From Bolinopsis microptera (lineage: Eukaryota > Ctenophora > Tentaculata > Lobata > Bolinopsidae): a DNA stretch of 64,000 nt. Each line of letters opens with the position of its first letter. The stretch's first letter is position 1. The DNA lies in contig NC_087079.1 of NCBI RefSeq assembly GCF_026151205.1, positions 6,606,169 through 6,670,168 on the forward strand, written 5' to 3'. The notes beneath the pieces are model-generated. The model saw only the letters and a program-made list of their open reading frames with translations. It was not told where the DNA came from and did no database searches. Made by a program: the position numbers and the translations under genes. This document shows, in pieces, positions 55,302 to 64,000 of the stretch.

Positions 55302-57409
55302 ATATTATTATCGATATAAATATTTTTGTTTAAATTTGTATCCGGGAGCTTTAGTCGTGCTGTATTATAATACCTAGTAGCAGAGTACCTACCCAGCCGT
55401 GCGTGTTCGGGAACTTTTAGCATGCTGTACTATAATACCTAGTACCAGAGTACCTACCCAGCCGTGCGTGTTCGGGAACTTTTAGCATGCTGTACTAATA
55501 CTATAATACCTAGTACCAGAGTACCTACCCAGCCGTGCGTGTTCGGGAACTTTTAGCGTGCTGTACTATAATACCTAGTACCAGAGTACCTACCCAGCCG
55601 TGCGTGTTCGGGAACTTTTAGCGTGCTGTACTATAATACCTAGTACCAGAGTACCTACCCAGCCGTGCGTGTTCGGGAACTTTTAGCATGCTGTACTAAT
55701 ACTATAATACCTAGTACCAGAGTACCTACCCAGCCGTGCGTGTTCGGGAACTTTTAGCGTGCTGTACTATAATACCTAGTACCAGAGTACCTACCCAGCC
55801 GTGCGTGTTCGGGAACTTTTAGCGTGCTGTACTATAATACCTAGTACCAGAGTACCTACCCAGCCGTGCGTGTTCGGGAACTTTTAGCATGCTGTACTAA
55901 TACTATAATACCTAGTACCAGAGTACCTACCCAGCCGTGCGTGTTCGGGAACTTTTAGCGTGCTGTACTATAATACCTAGTACCAGAGTACCTACCCAGC
56001 CGTGCGTGTTCGGGAACTTTTAGCATGCTGTACTAATACTATAATACCTAGTACCAGAGTACCTACCCAGCCGTGCGTGTTCGAGAACTTTTAGCGTGCT
56101 GTACTATAATACCTAGTACCAGAGTACCTACCCAGCCGTGCGTGTTCGGGAACTTTTAGCATGCTGTACTATAATACCTAGTACCAGAGTACCTACCCAG
56201 CCGTGCGTGTTCGGGAACTTTTAGCATGCTGTATTATAATACCTAGTACCAGAGTACCTACCCAGCCGTGCGTGTTCGGGAACTTTTAGCATGCTGTACT
56301 ATAATACCTAGTACCAGAGTACCTACCCAGCCGTGCGTGTTCGGGAACTTTAAGCGTGCTGTGCTATAATACCTAGTACCAGAGTACCTACCCAGCCTGT
56401 TCGGGATTGTCAAGCAATTAGTGGATATTAATTACGCCGACTAGCCTGCCAGTAGGAATATATCCAGTATCCCATCTAACTGATTGGAGTTGTTAGACAG
56501 TGCTGTCATGAATGACAGCACAGAATTGCGAAGGAATTACTCCGAGTGCTCGCCCGGTATTATAAACCACCAGTTTTGGTGGATTCCTCCACGTGGTCGG
56601 GGTTCTTCCAGCTACACATATACATAATATACTCATATACATATATTATTATCGATCTAAATATTTTTGTTTAAATTTGTATCCGGGAGCTTTAACCGTG
56701 CTGTATTATAATACCTAGTAGCAGAGTACCTACCCAGCCGTGCGTGTTCGGGAACTTTTAGCATGCTGTACTATAATACCTAGTACCAGAGTACCTACCC
56801 AGCCGTGCGTGTTCGGGAACTTTTAGTCGTGCTGTACTATAATACCTAGTACCAGAGTACCTACCCAGCCGTGCGTGTTCGGGAACTTTTAGTCGTGCTG
56901 TACTATAATACCTAGTACCAGAGTACCTACCCAGCCGTGCGTGTTCGGGAACTTTTAGCATGCTGTACTATAATACCTAGTACCAGAGTACCTACCCAGC
57001 CGTGCGTGTTCGGGAACTTTTAGCGTGCTGTACTATAATACCTAGTACCAGAGTACCTACCCAGCCGTGCGTGTTCGGGAACTTTTAGCATGCTGTACTA
57101 ATACTATAATACCTAGTACCAGAGTACCTACCCAGCCGTGCGTGTTCGGGAACTTTTAGCGTGCTGTGCTATAATACCTAGTACCAGAGTACCTACCCAG
57201 CCTGTTCGGGATTGTCAAGCAATTAGTGGATATTAATTACGCCGACTAGCCTGCCAGTAGGAATATATCCAGTATCCCATCTAACTGATTGGAGTTGTTA
57301 GACAGTGCTGTCGTGAATGACAGCACAGAATTGCGGAGGAATTACTCCGAGTGCTCGCCCGGTATTATAAACCACCAGTTTTGGTGGATTCCTCCACGTG
57401 GTCGGGGTT
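55263..57409. mobile_element. Tandemly duplicated element with 65-71-bp satellite core and hairpin tail
   Basis: Two copies (about 55263-56604 and 56605-57409) share one plan. Each has a leader beginning TTCTTCCAGCTACACATATA, a run of 65-bp units (71 bp when AATACT is inserted) containing CCAGCCGTGCGTGTTCGGGA, and a tail of about 210 bp starting CCTGTTCGGGATTGTCAAGC. About 16 units are in the first and 8 in the second. The tail contains the hairpin CCACCAGTTTTGGTGG and ends CACGTGGTCGGGG. Leader, core minisatellite and hairpin tail are the layout of DINE/pearl-type Helitron-related non-autonomous elements. The leader overlaps the 5' edge of LINE remnant C. Confidence 0.7.
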
Positions 57410-57984
57410 TCCATGATATAAATTTAGATTAGCTCTTCCCCGTGACAATTAACTAAAATTCACATAATTCTTCACATGAATCGGGTTTAGTGAATTCGGT
57501 TATTTGTTTCGTTTGCATTTGTTTTGGGGTTGGTAAATTTTGTCTTACTGAAACCATTCCTCATTCTTCAGTATAAAGATAGTGCCACCAGCTGCTAGTA
57601 CAAAGTCAAATAATTCGTTGTAACTTCTGTTGTCACTCATAAAATATAAAAACCTTTAGAGTGCACCTTTTCATCGAATATGCAATAATTATTGCGTTTC
57701 ACGATTTTAATTAAAACTTGGAGAGGGTGTAAAAATTAAAAATACCTCAGGTAATGGAAATCTTGATAAAGAGTTAACTGTTAAGAGCTCTGAATTGTGA
57801 GGGCAGCACCATATAGTCAGGAACATCAACAATGACAGTCATAAAGAAACAAGCTCTCGTACTCGTAGTGTTTCCAACTTGGAGGATCGTAGAAAAGGTG
57901 AGTTTAACTTAATATTATACGTTTATTAAGAAATGGGAACCATCGCCACTGCCACTACTTTGAAACGTCAAGGCGCGGCGATTA

Positions 57985-59027
57985 CCTTATCGGACCTTAT
58001 ATTATTTAGATGGACATTAATTGAACGCTAGAGGCCCTAACGTTCATCTTAATGTCCGTTCAAATAAAGTCCGTTCATTTAAGGTCCGTCCAAGTCAGGG
58101 ACAAAAGAAAATCGCGATTATTTTGGCCAAAAATCGCGGTACCGTGACAAGCCAAACAGGCGACATAAAAAATTTGTCGCAAAAAATGGGAAAAATCGCG
58201 ATCCCGCACATGCCGCGATTTTCTTTTGTCCCTGGTCCAAGTTAAAGTCCGTAGAATTTGTTTCAAAACTTTTTCCACTTCGAACTTTTTGTCCAGAATA
58301 TGACAACTATGAGAACTTTATTGTGCCGTAAGTTAACGACGGAAAAGTTCTCCTTGGTCTGCCGGAGGCGCAAAAAAATCTAATGGTATATGATGTTTTC
58401 CAAGGGTCACTTGGCGGAAAAAGTCAACGAAATTATGGCACTCAACAACATAGTTCATGAGCTAGTCCCCGCCAACATGACAAACTTGTTCCAGTCTCTA
58501 GATATTACCGTAAATCGTGTTGCCAAGGACATTGTCCGACGTTGTTATAGTTCATATTACTCAGGGGAGGTAATGAAACAGTGCTAGGAAAGCTCCACGT
58601 GATGTTAAGGTTAACCTAAAGTTGTCTAAGATAAAACCACTTCACGCCGAATGGCTTGTAAAAGTTAACACTGAAATGCAGGACCGGGGTAGATTGATAA
58701 AAAAGGTTTCCATAAAGCTAGAAATCTAGAATGCTTTAAGCATGGACTATTTCTTGCACGAAAACCCATTTGATGAAGATGATATGTGATATTAGACACT
58801 GATCATGTAGTACACATATTATAACATTTTTACTGCTTAACGACTGCTTTTCTTACTTACTGTATACAAAATGGATTTAAAAATCATTTGCCGAAATAGA
58901 AAACGTCAAAAAAAAGGAAAAAAATTCGGATTTTTGATGGTTTTGAATGCCTTCTAGCGTTCATATTAATGTCCGTTCACAATTATGTCCGTTCATTTAA
59001 TGTCCGTCCAAATAAGGTCCGATAAGG
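57985..59027 (+). mobile_element. pogo/Tigger-like element, degraded, carrying a nested hAT MITE
   Basis: Ends CCTTATCGGACCTTAT and the complement ATAAGGTCCGATAAGG, each next to TA (57983-57984 and 59028-59029). Near both ends are repeated GTCCGTTCA/TTAATGTCC motifs. The interior frame at 58390-58587 has HELVPANMTNLFQSLDITVN, the C-terminal signature of pogo/Tigger DDE transposases (normally TxLxQPLD), and in another frame KPLHAEWLVKVNTEM (about 58640-58685). Broken by frameshifts and by the insertion at 58095-58234. Confidence 0.8.
58095..58234. mobile_element. hAT-type MITE copy 1, nested in the pogo/Tigger-like element
   Basis: 140 bp. Starts CAGGGACAAAAGAAAATCGC and ends GCGATTTTCTTTTGTCCCTG, exact complements. 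Perfect 8-bp duplication GTCCAAGT at 58087-58094 and 58235-58242. CAGGG ends and an 8-bp duplication identify the hAT superfamily. No coding capacity. It inserted after the host element, giving a relative age. Confidence 0.92.
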
Positions 59028-60636
59028 TAGTTTGAAATCTGATCATTTTGTTTTCCAAATTATGACATATGATATGGTTAAGATGCTTTCCATTCCCTGA
59101 AGAGTTGTCGGCGAAAAATTGTTTTGATCACGTGACATGACCATATATGGAAATATGTCAAATTTCTCGTTTGGTTTAGGGTTTATTACTCAGCATGGCA
59201 CACGCTTGAGTTTGGGATTGGGTTACGGTTGGGGTCAGAATAAAGGGGTTTTGAATTATTTGTCAAAGCCATCTAGAGAACGTGTTCAACTTAGTCACGT
59301 GATAGTTCAGTGTAGAGTGATGTATCATCACTTTTACGTATATTTATTAACGTAATACTTTTTTGGCCGACTGAGTAAGTTTACTTTATCTTTGTGATAC
59401 AAGCAAATTTTAATAAAAACAGCCAAATAGTTAAGGTTTCTCAAAATAATTTCTCTGCTGCTAAAATTGTCAGTGATGACAGTTGAAAACCTAAAACTTT
59501 GAGGCAAATTCGGTGTGGAGTAGAAAACCTGCACATGCCTTATATCGGCTTTGCTTGGCTGAGTAGAGAATTGTGTTTCATAAGTCACAACATGCTGGTG
59601 ACTATACGTGAAGAATAAACATGCAGTTCACGAGACAAAAGAGGAAATTCTTTCGTCGAAAATTATAAAATTCATCGCTCAGCCAAAACGTGTTACCGCA
59701 GCGGTGAAAACATTATCCGAATTAAATTCAAGTTATTGTAACCTCAACTAGGAAGTTTCTGCTCACACAGTTCTCATGTAGCTATCATAGTATCATAGTA
59801 GTATCATGTATAAGCTATCATGACTTAACTTTAATTTCATATGGGTGGTTCCAATATTAACAAAAGTTGAAATTCATGACAGATGCTAGTTATCCAGATC
59901 AACTTCACATTAGCGTAAGGAATTTTAAGCCCGATTCCCAATTAGACTTTCTTACATCGTAATATGTGAACGATCTCTTATATCGTTGATCCTTATTGTA
60001 TCATTTGATACATATTTGTCGGGCTAATGTCTACGATTCTGCCTTTCCATCAACACGAACGTTCAAATTTTTCGAACTAAATTAAATTTGCGATTTAAGC
60101 TTGAAAACTTATTGAATTTTTAAAGAAAATTTCGATAACTTATATAAGTATTAATGTTTAAACTTAAAGTGGTGCGTCAACAACGATCATAATATTATTG
60201 AATCATTTATACCGTTATAACATTTTGTTCTACTGGTTCTAGGTTTTATAGGTTTTGTTCGAACTGACTAGTGGCTGCTCGTTATATTTAAAAATGTAGA
60301 AATCTTCCGTATCTAATAATCTTCAATCTACACTTGTTCCATTATTCGTTCGTATTTTCGTAACTTCGCCAATTCGGAATTACTGACGCGTCAATTATTT
60401 ATTTTTAGTCAGATTAATGACTTTTTTACAACGTATGCTAGTTATAATGCAAAACATAAACTTTATTAAATCGGTGTAATTATAATTCTCAGTTATACCC
60501 ATATAGACTAGCCCCAGGCCAAATAAATCTACAATAACTCTTCATATTCCAAACTCGCTCCTACATTATTTACTGCTTATCACTAAACGTCAGCAGTTTA
60601 TAACTTTATAATAAGCACTCTATCCAGCTAAAAGAT

Positions 60637-61870
60637 ATGCCCCGCATATCACGATACTACTTCGATATCAGCCTATTCGAGGATGACCCTTACAAACAGA
60701 GCCATGCCGGCCCAGATGTAACCCTTTTGGAGCTTCAAGAGCGAATCAGGAGGCAAGACAATTATATTTGTGAGCCGAAGACAGAAAATAAAAGATTACA
60801 CTTGGAGGAAGGTAGCTGTGTTTGTCGGTTCACGTCGTCCTGTCTGCCACAGGAAAATCGTGGGATAGTGAGAAAAGAAGAGGAGCCGCTAACAAGAGAA
60901 ATTCGTGGGATAGTGAGAAGAGAAGAGGAGCCGCTAACAAGAGAAATTCGTGGGACAGTGGGAAAAGAAGAGAAGCCGATAACAAGAGAAAGTTGTGGGA
61001 TAGTGGGAAGAGAAGAGGAGCCGCTAACAAGAGAAAATCGTGGGATAGTGGGAAAAGAAGAGGAGCCGCTCACAAGAGAAATTCTTGGGATAGTGAGAAG
61101 AGAAGAGAAGCCGCTAACAAGAGAAAAATGTTCAGATATAGACGAGGATCTCAGTAAGTGTGATGGAGCAGATTCTGCGTTTAACTCGGCTGAAAGTTTG
61201 GACTTAACAATATCAAGATCTGGCAAAAAAACTGCTGAAGCCGAAAAAGAGGTCTTGAAATCAAAAAGAAACTTAACTTCAGATGACCAGAATTGCGGAT
61301 TGATGGATTTTGGAGCGGAGGAAACATTGCAGAACACCGATCCAAGCTCTCAAACAACATGTGACCCTTTCTCTTTCCCTCATCTTCCAATGCAGACATC
61401 AACAAATTTGGATCTACCCTCCTTTACATCAGCAGCTCTTACTTCACCCAGTCCTATTCAAGGTAATGAATATGGCATTGCAGATTAATTCGAATTAGAC
61501 AACAAATTTTGAATTATGAAGAACACACAAGGAAAGATATTATAAAACTGGATGAGGAACAAGGTGTAGAAAAGAAAATGAAGACCAAGGCTTTCTCCAG
61601 TGGTGAAGATGAATCTAATAACTCACCAATAGAAAGAGTGGTACATATAACACAATTTGCTGCTGCTGGTGATTGGAGGGTTACTCCAAGAAAGTGAGCT
61701 GGTTTTAATTTCAATAAATAATCTCATCCTCAGATCTCCCAGAAGCCAATTTCGGCGATGTTTTCACGGGAATTGAGGACTCCCACTCGACTGAAAAGGA
61801 ATCTAGCCGAGAAATTCTCCAAAGCATCACCGACGAGAAGATTGAGCTGCTCTATGAAATTGGACGGACG
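60637..61870 (+). CDS. Unrecognised protein with 15-aa Glu/Arg-rich repeats (2 exons seen, open 3' end)
   Basis: Exon 1 is 60637-61462 and exon 2 is 61734-61870, joined GT-AG in phase 1; a GTAAGT donor follows exon 2, so the gene continues. The start gives MPRISRYYFDISLFEDDPYK, then LLELQERIRRQDNYI. Residues about 72-165 are six or seven 15-aa units of type GIVRREEEPLTREIR. The remainder of exon 1 is acidic and Ser/Thr/Pro-rich (DSAFNSAESLDLTISRS). Exon 2 is helical and acidic (SITDEKIELLYEIGRT). No known family is recognised. Composition suggests a disordered scaffold or regulator. Without the splice the frame would stop at 61488. Confidence is moderate because the evidence is splice-consistent coding, not homology. 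Confidence 0.55.
60864..61125 (+). repeat. 45-bp coding minisatellite, about six copies
   Basis: Units of GGGATAGTGAGAAGAGAAGA followed by GGAGCCGCTAACAAGAGAAATTCGT, in frame with the gene, with A/G drift. Being purine-rich it leaves other frames open too, which explains the long antisense frame at this place. Confidence 0.93.
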
Positions 61871-62073
61871 GTAAGTACTATAAGTAGGGGGGACATTTTG
61901 TTTAATAATTATTAGTCATCTACTTTACATCAAGATATACCGACAAAGATTACATTGATATAATTCTACATTCTAGTTTTTAATTCCGGAAATATTAAAC
62001 TTGGGCAATTTTTTTAACTGTTCCTTGTTTAGAACTTTTTGTTGAATAAATCTTGATACTGGATGGGCCGAGG

Positions 62074-62222
62074 CAGGGAAAAAAGAAAATCGCGATTATT
62101 TTGCCCAAAAATCGCAATACCGCGATTTTTAACAGACTATACATTAGGCTATACATAAAATTTTTCGCAAATAATAGGAAAACTCGCGATTCCGCACATG
62201 CCGCAATTTCCTTTTTTCCCTG
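62074..62222. mobile_element. hAT-type MITE copy 2
   Basis: 149 bp, same family as 58095-58234: starts CAGGGAAAAAAGAAAATCGC, ends TTTCCTTTTTTCCCTG, and shares the interior GATTATTTTG.CCAAAAATCGC and CGCACATGCCGC. Flanked by GGCCGAGG (62066-62073) and GGCCGATG (62223-62230), a 7/8 duplication. Confidence 0.88.
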
Positions 62223-63240
62223 GGCCGATGTTAATCATATTCTTCTCCTGACACGTGACGGATATCAAACAATAACCACTCAAAACCAATAATCTCTGTC
62301 ACGTGTCAAACAAATATGATTTGCCTCCCCATCATTATGCAGATCTATAGCACAACATTACTAACACATCTTAGGGTTAGTAGGAACATAAGCGGTCACG
62401 TCCGCGAGAGTCGGGATGTTTGACCCATACTGTCAACGTATACTGTTAAATTCAACAGAACTGTTTTAACTTCATTGATAGTATCGTTGTTGAGTTCCTA
62501 GAATTTTTCCAGTTTTATACAGTTGATTCTGCAGAATTGTTCAAACTTTGTAAATTCTGTATTTCATAATGGCTATTATTTTGTGGACGCGCTGCACCTA
62601 ACTTAGGTCTCATTTTACTAAACACTACCATCTATACGTTTTGTCTACATTGTCACTGCCACTTTTTAAGCTTTTACATTTTGCAGTGCCTGAGTTCTAG
62701 CCGACAATTGTGTAAAATAATTAAGAAAGCTATAAAATAATTGTGTTTCAACATATAGAAATCCAAAAATATTTAACAACTATAAATGCACTAACTCGGA
62801 CTCATTGGTGTTTGCCTTTTGCATTGTGGGCAGAATGCAAAGTCATTGGTTAAACGTTATTTCGGCAAACAGACGGTCGCTATCGAAGCGGCCATAAAGC
62901 TTTTCACTGATTGAATAAGCTGTTGACAGAAATGTCCGTGATATAGAGCAGGCTGTCTTCGTCTGAAGGCTGGGTACCAGCAACTGAGCAACTGGTACCC
63001 AAAATAGCAACGAAAATAAATAAACTCGGGGCCGTTATGATTGAATTTGTCGCTGATAATTAATGCTTATTGTTTGTAGACTCTGCCAAAATACCAAATT
63101 CTTCTAAAACTAAATGGAGCACCACTTTGATAAGTTCCGCAATTTCTGCTTTTAATGATACAAAATATTATGAAGGAGCAGTTGCTACGAGGTCTGCAAA
63201 TTGGAATTTGTGCACGAGGTCAGGTGATTTTAACAAATGA

Positions 63241-63486
63241 CACGTGGTTTAAGAAACTGTCACGTGACCAATTCGGCCGGTGCGTTGACAGCACGTGATA
63301 AGACCACCTGGTGATTGATTTAAAATTTGAGGTGAGCTGTTCACACAAAACTCAACGGTTGCCTGCTGTTTTCTATCAAAAACACCCTACCAGAGCGGAA
63401 GGGTTCAGTGTACACGAAAAATGGATTATCGTATTAAGTCAGGTGCTGAAATGCTGACCTCTCATAGGACCAGCTGTGTGCACGTG
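63241..63486. promoter_or_regulatory. CACGTG cluster upstream of a possible gene start
   Basis: CACGTG at 63241-63246, 63261-63266, 63292-63297 and 63481-63486, 130-370 bp before the ATG at 63614. A similar cluster lies upstream of the FSIP2-like gene (553-746). Candidate bHLH-zip sites; function inferred. Confidence 0.4.
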
Positions 63487-63613
63487 ACCGTTGAAGCTAA
63501 CGCCGGTACTGCAAAAACCGTCCACAAAACATTTCATTAAGTTCAACATCCGTCTTAGCAGTGCAGATTTTATTTTTTTGTTTAGTGCCCTGTAACTTTG
63601 CTCCTCCACCAAG

Positions 63614-64000
63614 ATGCTGACCGATGTAAGTTTCTCATCCTCTACTAGCTTTTAACTGAGATCGATTAATTTCCTTAATCAACTTATTCGAAATAGTTAT
63701 CATGGACCGAATTTGTCGCAGGCTTAATTATTCCTGCAAGTCGACTTCAAATGTTTTAAAATTCTTGATTTTCTCTAGTTTAATAAAAGAATGAAATAAA
63801 AATCAAGTTCCACTATTAAAGCGTATTAAATTTAATATTATTGTGAATTGTGGGATGAACGTAATAAAATTCAATTGTCAGCAGAAATAATCTGACTCAA
63901 AATTTTCGACTGTTTTTTTAACAGGCTGAATTTTCGCGGCCATATGCGAGATTTGCCATAAAGTCTGTGAAAATTATTTCTTCGTGGTATTATAAATAAT
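63614..64000 (+). CDS. Possible first exons of an unidentified gene running off the window
   Basis: ATG in good context (ACCAAGATGC) with a 12-nt exon (MLTD) ending at a perfect GTAAGT donor at 63626. A clear acceptor (TTTTTTTAACAG) at 63924 opens an in-phase exon AEFSRPYARFAIKSVKIISS that reaches a stop near the window edge unless spliced at a GTATTA donor. Too short to recognise; it could be chance. Confidence 0.3.

Larger units (their letters stand above)
57410..60636. other. Intergenic region with a nested transposon
   Basis: No host exon supported. It contains the pogo/Tigger-like element 57985-59027 with a hAT-type MITE inside it and a single arm of the CAGTTTTTCGCC MITE family near 59105-59142. 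The 1 kb before 60637 should hold the promoter of the next gene; a TATA-like TTATATTTAAAA lies near 60282-60293, but this is weak. Confidence 0.5.
61871..64000. other. Intron or intergenic region at the right edge
   Basis: Holds hAT-type MITE copy 2, several CACGTG motifs (62252, 63241, 63261, 63292, 63481) and a possible gene start at 63614. Further exons of the 15-aa-repeat gene are expected downstream of 61870 but none is obvious before 63600. Confidence 0.45.

Noticed and set aside
55263-57409. Regular 65-bp array resembling a CRISPR array
   Set aside because: The whole unit is conserved, with no variable spacers, and the window is eukaryotic; it is a satellite.
59137-59588. Short open frames on both strands
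   Set aside because: The + frame starts in a solo MITE arm and the - frame has no supporting features.
60762-61337. 191-codon antisense open frame
   Set aside because: Arises because the purine-rich 45-bp repeat lacks stops on the other strand; the + strand exon joins in phase to a second exon.

Overview
The window is animal nuclear DNA. It is visibly AT-rich, its genes are split by many short GT-AG introns, and it carries intron-containing tRNA-Leu genes, several families of DNA transposon and MITE, three decayed APE-type LINEs and many minisatellites. Nothing looks prokaryotic or viral. The gene content (a voltage-gated calcium channel alpha2-delta subunit, a class A GPCR, sushi, C-type lectin, VWC and Ig secreted proteins, and sperm/cilium proteins) is metazoan. 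The compact genes and transposon mix suggest a non-bilaterian, perhaps a medusozoan cnidarian, but that assignment is a guess.

Layout. 1-2.6 kb: gene-free, with a cluster of CACGTG boxes. 2.6-10.8 kb (+): a nine-exon gene for an FSIP2-like sperm fibrous-sheath protein of about 1854 aa; its last exon holds a protein-repeat array ending in four near-identical 126-bp units, and its introns hold a tRNA-derived SINE and a TTAA-flanked MITE. 11.0-12.8 kb (-): a six-exon sushi-domain membrane protein, convergent with the FSIP2-like gene. 13.3-14.3 kb (-): a two-exon coiled-coil protein resembling the CFAP/DUF4200 ciliary family. 15.2-17.0 kb (-): a single-exon class A GPCR whose stop codon lies inside a minisatellite. 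19.8-27.5 kb (-): an 18-exon secreted C-type lectin / VWC / Ig protein, with two tRNA-Leu(CAA) genes, a heptamer satellite and a hAT-like element in its introns. 29.5-37.7 kb (-): an 18-exon alpha2-delta gene encoding about 990 aa with an intact MIDAS. 38.9-39.9 kb (+): a small single-pass protein with a PPSY motif, divergent from the alpha2-delta gene. 40-50 kb: mostly mobile DNA (MITEs, a hexamer microsatellite, G-runs and two LINE remnants). 50.3-51.5 kb (+): the 5' part of a secreted sushi-containing gene, followed by a third LINE (51.8-55.3 kb). 55.3-57.4 kb: a tandemly duplicated satellite-bearing element. 58-59 kb: a pogo/Tigger-like element with a hAT-type MITE nested in it. 60.6-61.9 kb (+): an unrecognised gene with 15-aa repeats. 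63.6 kb onward: possibly the start of another gene.

Exon structures were built by hand from the sequence, by matching splice sites and reading-frame phase. The alpha2-delta (18 exons), lectin/VWC/Ig (18 exons), FSIP2-like (9 exons) and sushi (6 exons) models all close in frame. The clearest functional themes are sperm/cilium structure (FSIP2-like and CFAP-like genes), calcium-channel trafficking (alpha2-delta) and extracellular recognition (sushi and lectin/VWC/Ig proteins). I see no evidence that these neighbours act as one pathway.
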